A DNA stretch of 64,000 nucleotides from Nymphaea colorata (Eukaryota; Streptophyta; Magnoliopsida; Nymphaeales; Nymphaeaceae), in NCBI RefSeq assembly GCF_008831285.2, contig NC_045140.1, forward strand, positions 24,570,131 through 24,634,130, in the 5' to 3' direction. Below the pieces are notes generated by a model, which worked only from the letters and a program-made list of their open reading frames with translations, had not been told where the DNA came from and searched no databases. Every line of letters begins with the position of its first letter. Position 1 is the first letter of the stretch. The translations under genes were made by a program, and so were the position numbers. This document shows positions 24,428-36,327 of the stretch, one piece after another.

Positions 24428-24735
24428 GGAAAATTGGCACCTCTAGACTACTTAGATAAGGGACAGATTCTAGACATTCTAAATTCTTATCAAACATAAG
24501 TTTCAAAAAAATATGAACATTCTGTAATGTTTGTAAATACCAATTCAACATAAAACATGTTTTAATTCAAGTTGTTTTTATGGAAAATTGGTATGTTCAG
24601 ATTACTTAGGTAAGGGGCAAGATCTAGACATTCTAAATTCTTGTCAAACGTAATTTTAAACAAAATATGAACATTCCATTATGTTTGCGAATACTAGTTC
24701 AACATAAAACATGTTTTAATTCAAGTTGTTTTAAG
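24428..24735 (+). repeat. About 154-bp tandem duplication, two diverged copies
   Basis: Copy 1 is 24428-24581 and copy 2 is 24582-24735. Both begin GGAAAATTGG and end TTTTAATTCAAGTTGTTTT, with point changes between. Non-coding. Confidence 0.9.
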
Positions 24736-24964
24736 AAACACCCTTTTTTTTCTACTTAAAAAATTGCTGCCATAAGAACCGTTCATTTTTTCATTACTAG
24801 GAAAATATATCTTCGTATATGCTTCTCATTAAATTATTATTAAGACCATATTTTTATGGTTAGATTATACAAAAGAAGACTTCAACAATCAATTTTTAAT
24901 GGTCTCTACCAATTACTCATATATCATTTTTACAACTAGTAATACTTATGTCTCTATTCAATAT

Positions 24965-24991
24965 ATACATACATACATACATACATACATA
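24965..24991. repeat. (ATAC)n microsatellite
   Basis: Six to seven tetranucleotide units. Confidence 0.9.
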
Positions 24992-25264
24992 GACAAAAAA
25001 ATTCAGGAAATCTGTTTTTCTTTCTTTCTCACTCATATATAAATAACTATGAAGTATGAAAGTCACAAGAAGCAGTGATGAAATTGATGGAATGCCCACT
25101 AAGTAACATAAAAAATTTAGATGGCAAGCTGAGGCTAGGAGAAATCACAGCATGCCAACGATCCCAAGAAATCCAACCAAGCTAGTGAATGTAATCGGTA
25201 TCAGGGGCGCCATGGTTGTTCTGAAGTAAGAATTGCTTATTCACCATTGAAGCTAAATTGATTG

Positions 25265-26951
25265 TCATTGCACTAATCTTGTGGCCAAAGAATTTATGGA
25301 TGAAACCTCCCGGATGACTGCGCTGACAGAAGCTTCATCTTTCAAAATTGAAGTATGGGAAACATGGGGAAACCTTCTCACCTTCAGTGACTGTTCCCTC
25401 ACACCCTCCCATGCCGATACTGCAGCCAACAGGCTCGCCGAGTTTACAGTTCCATCTCCATCTCCATACACAACTTCAGGCTGCCTATCAAATCCATCCT
25501 TCCCATAGAACAGAGTCTCAGGTGTATCAACCCCTGTTCCAATCAAGCAAGTTACGGGCACCAATGGTGCAACCAGCTCAGACATCAATGGCAGAATCCG
25601 CAACTTGTAAGGATTAACGCCCTCCGGAAACCCGATGTCGGCGAGGAATTCCGGTATGTCGGAAGCTGAATAGGTCCTGTTCGGCGTGATCACCACAGGC
25701 TTGCGTCCGAAAACCACTGGGGAAGGGAGAAGCCATAGGTTGCTCTCGGAGCTCCTCTGCTCTGCCCTGACGAGCAATGGATTCACTAGGGGAACGCCGA
25801 GGGAGTAGCCTGATGCAAAGACGATAAGCTCTTGAACAGTACCAGCCCATGGGGGCGACAAAGCTATGAAGTGTTGCACGTACTTCCGGCGCCACGATAA
25901 GGAGTTTCTGTTGAGGAGATGGAGCGTCCATAGTCCTCCAAGGCTGTGACTTATTAAGATCACTTTCTTGCCCCCATTACAGGAGCTTGCTTTCTCTACC
26001 AAGCCTTTGAGATCTGCCAAGAACCGTGAGCCCACTGATGAAGAATGGTTGTTCCCGAGACCATAGCGAAAATCGTAGGGTGCACCAAACAGGGTCTGTT
26101 CATCGACGTAGCCAATTTCTTCAAGAGCATGCACCAGGGGCGCCATGTATGAGGTGATCTGCCTGCACATGAGAATTGCCATCTTCAGATCATATCAAGG
26201 CCAGGATTTAAACTAGCAACGTAAACCAGCATTGTTAAGATCGATTCTAATGCTGAATTAGAAGTAAAAGAGACACTCCCACACTCTGAAAGAAAAGGGC
26301 AACACAATCGATTGGTATCCAACAGATCGATCATAAATTATTTCAGAATTATGAAAAGGAAAGGCAAATATGACACCATTCCGAAAAAATCACAATGTTT
26401 TTGTAATTGTGCGGCTACGGCTGCCTTCACAGGGCTAGCCAGACGAAGACTTCATTGCAAGAAAAATCCTGGATTGGAAATTGCGGTGCCTCAAATAGCA
26501 AGATAGTAAAGGAAAGAGGGGAGAGAGAAGAGGGAAGCCACCCGAGGTTGGGATCGAGGTTGAGAAGCGCTCTAGTGGAGCCAAAGTGAGGGACCCTCGT
26601 CTCCACGCCCGGCGCGTTCCGGTAGGTGTCCGTCTCGGCGTCGTAGTGCAGAGTCATCCGGTCGGCGAAGCATTTCGTCAAGGGAGCCACGAGGACGGAG
26701 GCGTCGAACCATAGCCTGAACCAGTCCTTGGTGCGGGCGCACGGCCTGCAGAAGACGCTCGAGGGCTTGTAGGCGTCGGTAAGCCGCGCTTCCAGCTGAT
26801 TCCCGCCGCTGCCGGGCACCACCACGATGGGATGCAGCAGATGCCCCGGGGCCGCCGCCGACGATGACATTCCGTTATGGATAAGCATCCCCATCGTTTC
26901 CACTGCCATCAACAGTAACACCAACAGAAGCAAATCTCTTCTTCTCCTCAT
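25265..26951 (-). CDS. Lecithin:cholesterol acyltransferase-like protein (LCAT-like 1 type)
   Basis: Two exons, 26542-26951 and 25265-26162, giving 435 aa. The start is an ATG (26951) followed by MRRRRDLLLLVLLL, a signal peptide or anchor. Domain features: substrate-side PHFGST, GAPYDFRYG (about 163-171), nucleophile motif SHSLGG with Ser210, GDGDGTV with acidic residues near 371-373, and HVSHTSIL with His about 406. Together these give the Ser-Asp-His triad of the LCAT/PDAT superfamily. Plant homologues act on phospholipids or sterols in the secretory pathway; activity (acyltransferase or phospholipase) cannot be told from sequence. The single intron has a weak donor (CTCGG/GTGGCT) but restores the expected ...LG-QITSYM... 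join. Length agrees with Arabidopsis LCAT1-like proteins (about 430 aa). Confidence 0.93.
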
Positions 26952-29589
26952 GCTTTACCGTCTTGTCTGTACTCCCTCTTCTTCTCCCTCTAAATTCTCT
27001 TCCTATTCTTAAATCTCATATTAAGAATGGAGAGAAGAGAACTGCAGCTGGCCATTAACAAGCAATGGACGATTGTCTGTCTTCTGAGGTGAGATAACTA
27101 GAGACGTGCTGCAAGTCCCGCCACAAATTTACCACGGAAGGGGAATCAGGATCACGTGTTCTTTGTGTGAGGGCATTTTGCAAATTGGTCACACTGACTT
27201 CTGTAATTTTGCAAACTAGTGCTCATCCCTTTGTATTTTTGGTGCGTATCAGTTCTATTGAAAAGTTTTAATCTCTGGCTAATGCTTGTTTCCCTTGCTA
27301 ATCTAACATTTTGGAATGTGCTACATCAACAACAGCTTAACATTAATGACTACTTAGATGTGTCAACTTACCTATTTATCTCATAATGGAATTACAAATA
27401 CAAGTAGGCAAGCATTGATAATACGACTATCACTGTTTTAAGCAGCAGCCAAACCACAATAATTCCAACTCTAGCTCTGTAAATAACTTGGTTGCTGGAT
27501 TTTCTTGAAAACCAACTTAATGGACCCTTGATCCTGGGTCAAGTAAATGATCTTACTTATGCTAATGACCAAACCCAAGAAAGATCAAGAGAAAAGTTTC
27601 TCACCGTGGCAGGTATCAGGAAGCCAGAAAAAAGAGCTGTTGCTGTATGAAAAGAAGATTGCATGATCGACGCGAGTGGGAAGGATGGAGTCGATGAAAC
27701 CACCAGCATCCCTAGATCGGTGCTGTATATGAATGTACAGGAATCAGTGAAGATGTACCAAAAGATCTAATGAGCAGGTCAGCAGTAACCCACTGCAGGG
27801 TATGTGATCATCTAAACGACGAGTGATTAGATTAACCCAAGAGCGATTTCATTCGTCAACTTGATTGTTCAAAGTTATGACTAAATTTTAGACAAGTTTG
27901 GATGATAAGCATTTTTTTTGGGTCCAAAACTAGGCAACAGAAACAAGCAATATATTCAGTTCCCAAACTAAGCAACAACAACAGACGATCTAAGTTAAAT
28001 TTTTTATTTTAAATTTTTTTAACATTGAAAAGAGGGTTTAGGCACGATCGTATGCACTCTTCCTCTCCTCCCTTTCGTGGGTTGTGCTGGCTTCATCGAA
28101 GCATTCAGCAGAATAGAATGCCATTTCTGGTGATTAAGGGGGTTGAACGACGGCGGTGGCAGCGTGCGATGGGTCTGAGAGTGGCTTAAAAGACTTCTAC
28201 GCCTTATTTCAATAGTATTGTCATCTGCATCTTTCCCAACGTTATTTCTGGCAAAACGGCTGTTTTTTTATTTGTCTCTGGCTTGATTCTACCATCTACA
28301 CTTCCTCAGTGTACTCTTGAGTTTGTATTTCATTTTGTTGTGTCACCAATTCAACTAACAACCCACAGCACATGTGCTTCTATTTTTGTTTTATGCTTAA
28401 ATCAATAAATGTTCATATTTGACTGTAAGTTTTTTCACTTTCTCAGTTTTGTGTTTTGCTGCAAGGACTGCTATTTCTTGTTTAGCATCTTTTTTTCATT
28501 TCCGTGTTTTCTCCTGTTTGTTTTCATTGTTTTTTGTTTACTTATTTAATGTTTGTACTTTGTAAGCATGTTAATGCTTAATATGTTACATTCATATACA
28601 CAATAGATTATAACTTATAAGTATGTAATATGTAATATTCATATATAATTTACTCATAAAGTGTGTAGTGTAGAGTGTATAGACTATAGTGTATATCTTA
28701 ATTTCTTAATTTATATATAGATATATATATTATAAAAATTAATAATAATAAATACACTCGCTACACCGTTACACTTGAAATTTTGGGAATGTATCGTTTC
28801 GACACTCGCACCCACACCAGCACCCCACACCCCCACTTTTATAACATAGCAGATGATATAGTCACTTCCATTAGAGCTTGCCGCTGCAAATGAGTATGCA
28901 TGAGCAGTATAACACAACAAGCTGCTGGGTTGATACAGCAGGATGAAGAGTCATGGCGTCATGTATCAACCCCATCATACTGGAGAGGTTCTATGGTGTC
29001 TGTCTGCAAAAGAAAGATGGCGTTATGTAAAATCCAATTGTACATGACAATACCAAAAGAATTCATCATGCTTAACGTTGAGAAAAAGGTTCAAGGAAGC
29101 GTAACAAAGTCCAATGCGAAGTTGGAAGAGGGCCGGCGGATCTTCCAAGGGCTCCCTTATGAATTTTGAATGAAGATTTTACCCAACATAAACGGAATAT
29201 AGACTCTTTCCGATTTCTATGCATGTTTGATCTACTTCAAATGAAATATTACAGAACCTAACATGTCAAATCAGTTTTAAATCTACAAAAATGGCATGTA
29301 ATGTATATGACCATCGACGTATGTAGGCACACCAAATGAATTTTCTAACATTATAATATTAGTATAGGTAAAAGTTACATTTTTTAACATAATCTATTTC
29401 CTTTTTTTTTTAATTATTTCAGATTGCTATTGCAGGTCAATGAAAACCCAGAGCTGCATAACATTCTGTAGATGAAATATTATACGCACTGTGGTTTGTT
29501 CTTTTGGTGTTTTAATGAATTTATGCTGCTGACCTTGACCATCCTAAGAAGACAACAGATCTGTTCAGGGTACCCAGAGGTCCTTATCA

Positions 29590-30000
29590 ATTAGTAGCTG
29601 TATAATTTAAACCTGTATATATGTACAACACACTTGATTACTCAATAAGGAAAAATATTTGCGGGGTCATATTCACCCAATATATGTCTCCTTCAAGTAT
29701 CAAGTGGTTGGTTTATTCACATCATCTCCTGGTCGGCATGAATTATATTCCTCCTTCCTTTTGGTTTCCAAGCTTGGCACTTTCAATCTTCATGATTGAA
29801 GGGGAGTATTGAACCGTTTAGATTTTCAGGTGTATTCTTTGCTTCTTTCTGTTATCGAATATTGACAGGTTTTCTGCTTTTTGGTATATTCTTCTCAAAT
29901 TTAGACAGATCATCAGGTGATATGTAATTACTAACTGTCAAATGCAAACCTGTATATATGTATTAGACTATTGTCCATTTGAATACTCAATACGGAAAAA
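29590..30000 (+). repeat. Diverged direct repeat, about 338 bp apart
   Basis: ACCTGTATATATGTA followed by ACTCAATA-GGAAAAAT occurs near 29611-29657 and again near 29948-30000, with weaker similarity on the left side (TAGCTGT/TAACTGT). It is an old duplication in non-coding DNA. Confidence 0.6.
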
Positions 30001-30679
30001 TGTTTTCTCTCTTCAATCTCAAAATTTTCATGAATCTTGTCTTTTTGTGGAATTACCAAAAGTTTTATCGAAAGTTAGGACCAATGGCTTTCATACCAGC
30101 TTTCTGAAAACCTGCATGTCGATCAGAAATAAAAAATTGCAGGCAAATTACTCATTCATATGATCAGCCCATGATGAATGTTGAAAATTAATGTCATGCT
30201 TTCCAGTATTCATGGGTCAACTGACTCCTTGGGAAAGATATTGTATGATTTAGAACTTAAGGTTTGTGACTATAGGTCCCCAACATTATATTGTACCTCC
30301 AGGTGAACACGAGAGGTTCATCCCTACCACCCGGAATGAGGCTCGAAGCCTCCCTCCCCCTATTCCCCTTACCACCCGGGTTCAGAGTTGCATTGGCATC
30401 AGGTTGGATGCCGTGGCCCACCATCTTAAGACGCAGTGCATAATATCTATGTGAATCAAACTAGAGACTGACTTCTTACATGCCCCTAGCATGACCAAAT
30501 ACACTATGCCCCTTGAGTCAATGTTGTATCTTAAACAGATTTAAGTAGTTAAGATTCAAGGTCCATATTGTCGTGTGAATTCAAATGCTGTGCTTAGTGT
30601 CCAGCTAAAAGGCGCATAATGAAGTCAGTGTTGAATTCTTGGATTCAGTTCCGTAGAGTATATTGCATTGTCTACTAGG

Positions 30680-30683
<4 letters not shown>

Positions 30684-30718
<35 letters not shown>
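30684..30718. repeat. (TA)n microsatellite
   Basis: Alternating TA run of about 35 bp. Confidence 0.92.
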
Positions 30719-30723
<5 letters not shown>

Positions 30724-31025
30724 AGTGCTGTACGCTTTGCTTATTGATATGGCGTATATATGTTGACATAAATTGATGTCAGTATGTCCATCCAGCCATT
30801 AATGAAAAGTTTGAAACTAGGATTTTCATTAGTTACTTTTCCTTTATCAATCATTTAATAATGTACTCATGGAAGGAGTTTCAACTTTCAAAGAAAGTGC
30901 ATCATTCACTTGACGCCAGAAAGTTCTGTTACTCATTCCATCCACAGTTACCGAAAGCTGGATCAAGCATGTTGTTATGTCAATATTTCTCAATGTCATT
31001 ACACAAGGAAGACGAATGACAGCAA

Positions 31026-31028
<3 letters not shown>

Positions 31029-31082
<54 letters not shown>
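31029..31082. repeat. Compound (CT)n(CA)n microsatellite
   Basis: About 35 bp of CT passes into about 20 bp of CA. Confidence 0.93.
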
Positions 31083-31609
31083 TGTATGACACTATATCAT
31101 AAATTAACATCTCACACAAATGATGCAGTTGTAAAATTCTTGTTGCTGGTATCCCAAGGCGTTCATGTTCAAAATTCTGCAGTAAACATTGTCGCGAATC
31201 TACCAATCCGGAGTCACATATATAGAATTGGCTTCTTTACATCAGCTACCAGTTAAACGATAATTTGAGGGAGCCCGTAAGATGTCCACCTGTGTTTCCT
31301 TCTGCAGTGGAGGCACATAAAACTCCACTGACTTTAAGGTGGGAACTAACAGAAGAAGGAAGAGGGTGATCATTAGCCATGATGTTAAGTCATAAATCGG
31401 TCATAAATCATTGTCTGATTTTCCTCCAAATATGAACAAAAGCAAAATCATTACAAAACGACTTACGAGGCCACACAAACTCGGTCATCCCCATCTTCCT
31501 TCTTGCCTTTGCTTTTCTTCTCAAGAACTTACCATGGTGCTAATTTTTATGCAGTTGAGGACCATATTTCTCGTTGGTGAATTAAGGCATCAAAAACTTT
31601 TACTAACCT

Positions 31610-31822
31610 GAAGATCACGTCAGTAAAAGTAGTAAAAATTTAAAATTTTGGTGACATGAATTTCACATCAGCCGATTTTCGGTGACATTGCAAGAAAATG
31701 TCTGTAAAAACACCGGTGAAACTATTTTTAATGACGTTCAACATAGAACATCAGCAAAAGTTTTAGTAACGCTTTGCATACTTTTACTGACATGATTTTC
31801 ACTAACGTTTTCTTGTGTTAGC
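31610..31822 (+). mobile_element. CACTA (En/Spm)-like terminal fragment
   Basis: About 200 bp of repeated short words in both orientations (TCAGTAAAAGTA, TTTTACTGACATGA, GGTGACAT, AGTAACG, CACTAACG) ends in CGTTTTCTTGTGTTAG. Inverted, this resembles the plant CACTA terminus CACTACAAGAAAA with its subterminal repeats. No transposase and no left end were found. A decayed or non-autonomous end is the best reading. Confidence 0.4.
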
Positions 31823-34510
31823 AAAGACTTTTTTTTTGGGTTTGGGTAGTGACGCCAACTAGTGTTTTAAGTTTGGAAAGAAGGGCATGAAAGCAGAATT
31901 GATGGGACTAGAGATGATGGTATATTGCATGTACAAATATACGGCTCGTGTTTGTTTCGATCAACCACACCTGAACCTAGGGATATGAACAGTTCGGATC
32001 TGATTCGCCTCGAACTTTTTAAGTAATTGGATTTGGCGACACAATAAACGTCTGATAAGGGGTTGCCTTACGAAATCTGAGAAAATATTTGATTTCGGGA
32101 CATGCGAATCTATTTACATAAAAAACTTCGGCAATTTTATTTTGCTATATTCACATAGGAGTCCAATTTGGAGTCAAATTAGGCAATATCCAAATAATCG
32201 GATGTTCTATCGAATCCAAATTAAGCAATATCAGTCACTTTCGAAAGGAAGACGGACCATCGTCATCGCAACGGCAGCACTACCTAACAACATATGTAAC
32301 CTGAAAAAGGCTATCATCGTAAGGCGTTAAAATGAATAATCTAAATATGAAACGGTTTGGCGTCAATATTGGCAAAAGTTGGCCTGTCAGCTGCGTCGGC
32401 CGTCATGAACGTGGTGGTGGAAAAAATAATCCCTTGAAATATCGAAGGAGCGGAAGAAAATTTGCTATAGACTTTGTCAAGGGCGTCCCTTTCTTAGTCC
32501 GTACAAACGGCTGCGGATGTGGAAGTCGGCGGTCGCTGATCCAAATGAATGCCGTCAATGTTAACCATCTCCACCACCGGCGCCTAACGTTTTACACTTC
32601 TTTTTTTTTTTTTTCTTACAAAAAAATTTAACGTTTGGATTTTTATTGATATGCTAACTCGACCAGTTATACTACGAATCACTTCTTTTTTTTAAATGAG
32701 AAGAAAAAAAAACTTTTTATAATGTCGGTTTCGATTTAGAATTGTCTAGCTCAAGCCAATCTATCTACCACAACATCCTTGTGAAAACGAGCTTGAATCA
32801 GTGGCAAATAGATTTGACCAAGTTTTTTTTTAATTTTTTAAATGAATTTTTTATCTTTTTTTTTTTTCAAAAGCCGATTCGATTCAGTTTCTTGGTATTT
32901 TAAATGTGTTTTCATTGATTTTTTAAAATTATTTCTAAAATATTTTACAACGGATTCAGCTTGAATCGGCCAATTCACCAAACTAGCAGCAACTGAGTCC
33001 ATAAAATCATTTGTTTTTTTACAACACTTTTCTCCGCAGTAGTGCAGTACTTTTGATGTTGACCTTACAGCAGTATTTGGTGAGTTGCACCTAACGCCAA
33101 GAGTCTTTCCCGGCAACCTTCGCGAAAGGAGCGAAACTTTGGATCGTGTAGAAGACGGTGCAATTTTATATAGGCAAGTTGGTGGAAAGATGGCAGGCCG
33201 ATCATTGAACTCCCCACTTTCTTCGATTCGCTTTGGGAACGAATTAAGATAATTGTTTATCTAACTTTGCAATTTCAAATGTATCGTTCTTTCATTTGGG
33301 CTCCGCGTTCAAAATATTTTTTAGCTGTCTCGGATCCAAACCGCTCCAATCATAATTTTGATTCGGCTATTTTAGCTCAACTCCCAAGGCAAGTGAATCT
33401 ATCTCTTTCCCGTGTTTGATTGCAGGATCAACGAAAGCATCTCTCTTCTTTTGACTCCTTTCCTTCGTTTCCAAAGCTTAGAATCAGTTTAGAGGTGAAC
33501 GAATTGGAAAATTTCCTGATGTCGCTTTTGTGGAATATTGTGTTCTTTGTCCCCTGCTCCCTAAGACCTAGAAACTTCAAATCCACAAGACCAATGGTCC
33601 TCAATTCCAACTTGGATTTCTCGACTAATTGTTATTTTAGACAAGAACCAGAATACCATCTTAAAAATAAGATATATACACATGTATCAACGACCCAAAA
33701 TTTGTCAAGATCGTTCTATTGCAACAAATTCTAGAAGAACAATAATGGAGTAAGGCTGTATAGACCCGGAAGCTTTGGCAGCCAGAGTGGTACTGTCAAG
33801 TGATGGAATAGACTTCAGTCACACATATTCGACGTTCAATCTTCTTTCATTTGTCTTGGATTTTTCTTCAATGGAGAGTGACTTTCATGGCGTTCAAAGT
33901 AATGGTTGCAGAAGTACAAGAAAGCAGATGTTGGTCAAAACAATAAAAGGAGATGAGTTCTAGAAGCAGAACTAAGAGTTCCAAGGAAATAAACTGGCCG
34001 CAGCCGTCGGTCTCTTGTAAAGCATACTGATTTATGCTTCTCGAAGCTCCAAAAGGTATAAACTAAAAAAGTAATGGTCATGAACGTTCTTCACTAGATC
34101 GTACTTTGATCGAGCCCATCTTAATATTATAAGATGGTTGTCCCATAAAAATATATGTGCTGAGTTCCCAGTTTTATATCATCTGGGTTGGTTGGAGATT
34201 CATTTCTTGATCCAATGTTACCAGCTGGGATAATGAACCCAATAACAATATAAAGGACCTTAATGTGCCATATATAGTGGGCCTATGGAGAATCATACTA
34301 AGGAAAACGGAAAATATCAGGTCTCAATGACAGAATGTAAGCCAGGTACAATACTCATAATAGTGTCGATAAAATGGGAATGTATATCAAAATTTAGGGA
34401 CAAGAAGTCCCCTAGATACAAACAACACTCATGATAATAAATTCGCAACTAGTATTTTACATGCAGTCCTCTAACTTAGTTGTGAATATACTTTCTTCCA
34501 TTTACACTAT

Positions 34511-34585
34511 GTTTGATAGCTTCGGATTTGAGATCCAAGTCTGATCTCAAATCTGCATTAGATTAAATCTGCTACTGAAGCAAAC
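34511..34585. repeat. Small foldback (hairpin) element
   Basis: A perfect 11-bp stem, GATTTGAGATC (34525-34535) with GATCTCAAATC (34543-34553), has a 7-nt loop. Outside it, GTTTGATAGCTTC on the left pairs imperfectly with GAAGCAAAC on the right. It looks like a miniature foldback element. Confidence 0.5.
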
Positions 34586-34620
34586 AATGGATTTCACAAC
34601 CAAACTAAACATTAAACATT

Positions 34621-34929
34621 TATGAAGTGTTGACTTGTCATTGTTGTTAGAGAGAGTGTCGTCAATATCAGCAGTTTTCTATCGGCTACAAACTGCAAAG
34701 ATTTATACATGACTTTAACTGTAAACCGTTTTTTTGGTTTATTACAGGTTTGTAAAGATTTATTAATTGCTTTGGATAATAAATAAAAAATAATAAATTC
34801 TAAATTTGAGGCCACTCACTTAGTTATCAGTATATTTCAGTGTAACATTGCAATTCACGAACATTGTTGATGTGCTTCATGTGAAGCTTCGACTTGTCAT
34901 TGTTGCTTGAGATAGTGTTGTCAATATCA
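34621..34929 (+). repeat. Diverged direct repeat, about 50 bp, 256 bp apart
   Basis: GACTTGTCATTGTTG plus GAGTGTCGTCAATATCA-type sequence at 34621-34670 recurs at 34877-34929. Confidence 0.65.
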
Positions 34930-35390
34930 ATTCACATCAGGTACGTGACTAACTCCTAGCTTTTCATTTTATTAACGATTTCATATATTTATTAACTATT
35001 TTGAGTAAAAGGAAAATTAATGCTTTGATAGGGTCCGAGTTGATGGGTATCGGCCGAAGTACCGTATCGGTCGGTCAGCGAAACTCACAGCGCAAACCAT
35101 TACTGACAACAGTGGAAGGACGGTTGCATTTTTTCCACTGCACTTCACACTTTTCATTCTCCACGCTTATGACTTGTGTTTCCCAACAAGGGGATTCAAA
35201 ACCATGTGCCTGACCAGAATCTCCACTCCCCTTCAAGCAACAAGGCGTGTTCAGATTTTCCACTAGTACTGATTTTCCTGTGGAACTGTTTTCTAGTGCT
35301 TCCTTTCGGATACCACCTTATAAAAAAAAGCCTTATTCCACCATATTGTTAGATGAATGGTTGGTATTTCTTTCCCTTTCAACAGGATCA

Positions 35391-35454
35391 AGCAGTGAGT
35401 GGGGAAAGGAAAATGATGAATTAGCAGTGAGTGGGAAAAAGAAAAGGATGAATT
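35391..35454 (+). repeat. 32-bp two-copy tandem duplication
   Basis: Copies 35391-35422 and 35423-35454 both start AGCAGTGAGTGGG and end GATGAATT, with a few changes. Confidence 0.85.
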
Positions 35455-35502
35455 AGTTTGGCAAGACGTCGTTGTTGGGTTCTTTTGGCTACTACTGATG
35501 AT

Positions 35503-35578
35503 AAGACTTTGATGTTTATCTCTATCCCCAACTGTAAATCAAGACTTTGATGTCTATCTCTATCCCCAACTGTAAATC
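35503..35578 (+). repeat. 38-bp two-copy tandem duplication
   Basis: Copies 35503-35540 and 35541-35578 differ at one base (GATGTTTATC versus GATGTCTATC). It lies about 80 bp before the TATA-like box of the next gene. Confidence 0.93.
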
Positions 35579-35657
35579 GAAGTTGGACTAACTCCGGAGA
35601 TTTTTTTTTTTTTTTACAGCGGGCTAGTCAGCCCCGCAGTCCCCACCATCCTTTAGC

Positions 35658-35665
35658 CTATATAC
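35658..35665 (+). promoter_or_regulatory. TATA-like box of the gene at 35860
   Basis: CTATATAC lies about 195 bp upstream of the ATG, in a region turning pyrimidine-rich as in plant 5' UTRs. It would place the transcript start near 35690. Confidence 0.5.
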
Positions 35666-35859
35666 GTCTATGAGCTTCTATCTGTCCTGACATCCTCTGT
35701 TTCCTCTTCTTTCCATCATCCTGAAAACCCTCCATCCTAACTATTCGTGCAGCATTCATCCCTAGCACCTGGCGGCCATTATCAGTTCTCATCATTTCTT
35801 GCTACACATCCTCCTCCCTACCTTCCTTCCAACAAAATCCCATCACCATCAAGATTTCT

Positions 35860-36327
35860 ATGGGGTGTAAAAGCAACGCCAAGAGAATGGTTGCTAGGTG
35901 CCTTAAGGCCATGTCACCCATGAGAATCCTCTGTAAGGCGAGGGACCTCTATGTGAACGCCATGCTGGATTGTGCAGGAAGCATGAACTGGGATGCCGTT
36001 GGGGGCACTGCTGCCAGCAACATGACATACCTGCCAAGGAGCTCCAGCCTAGGGTCATCGAGGAGCGGCGGTGACGATGAAGATCTGAAAGAACTGGTCC
36101 GGGCGGTATCTCAGAAGCATTTAGACGACAAACTCGGTGAGCGCCATCCCTTCTGTGGTAGAAACGCTGGAGCAAGGAACACGCCGGGCAATTTCAGTTT
36201 GCGCATTGAGAGAATTGATGAAGACAAGCCTTGTTATTTCAATGAGGATCACGGGCTCATGGCGTCCAAGGTGATGTTTCCCAGAAGCAAAAGCTATGAT
36301 ATGCACAGGAGGAGGGTTAGCGTCTGA
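35860..36327 (+). CDS. Plant-specific small protein of unknown function
   Basis: Intronless 155-aa frame from ATG to TGA. The N-terminal block MSPMRILCKARDLYVNAM (about residues 20-37) and the C-terminal MFPRSKSYDMHRRR look like conserved motifs of a plant-only family that I recognise by pattern but cannot name with certainty. The acidic middle (SGGDDEDLKELVRAVSQ) is also family-like. MGC at the start is a possible N-myristoylation/palmitoylation site. There are no membrane segments or known catalytic motifs. A TATA-like box about 195 bp upstream and higher GC than its surroundings support a real gene. Confidence 0.78.
   Translation: MGCKSNAKRMVARCLKAMSPMRILCKARDLYVNAMLDCAGSMNWDAVGGTAASNMTYLPRSSSLGSSRSGGDDEDLKELVRAVSQKHLDDKLGERHPFCGRNAGARNTPGNFSLRIERIDEDKPCYFNEDHGLMASKVMFPRSKSYDMHRRRVSV

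Larger units (their letters stand above)
22900..25264. other. Intergenic, AT-rich, no gene seen
   Basis: No domain-bearing frame. It holds an AT microsatellite (23588-23612), a tetranucleotide run (24965-24991) and the 154-bp tandem duplication described separately. The last 100 bases or so form the LCAT-like 3' flank. Confidence 0.6.
26952..35640. other. Long intergenic region, repeat-rich, no gene seen
   Basis: The LCAT-like promoter should lie at the left end (a G-box CACGTG is at 27153-27158). After that I see only repeats, described separately: microsatellites at 30684-30718 and 31029-31082, a diverged direct repeat at 29590-30000, a CACTA-like end near 31.6-31.8 kb, a foldback at 34511-34585 and tandem duplications at 35.4-35.6 kb. 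Frames up to about 120 codons (for example 30847-31206, which crosses the CT/CA run) have no domain. Confidence 0.55.

Noticed and set aside
30266-30454. ACCACCCGGGTTC segment as a tRNA T-arm
   Set aside because: No matching D-arm or acceptor stem; isolated similarity to a B-box only.
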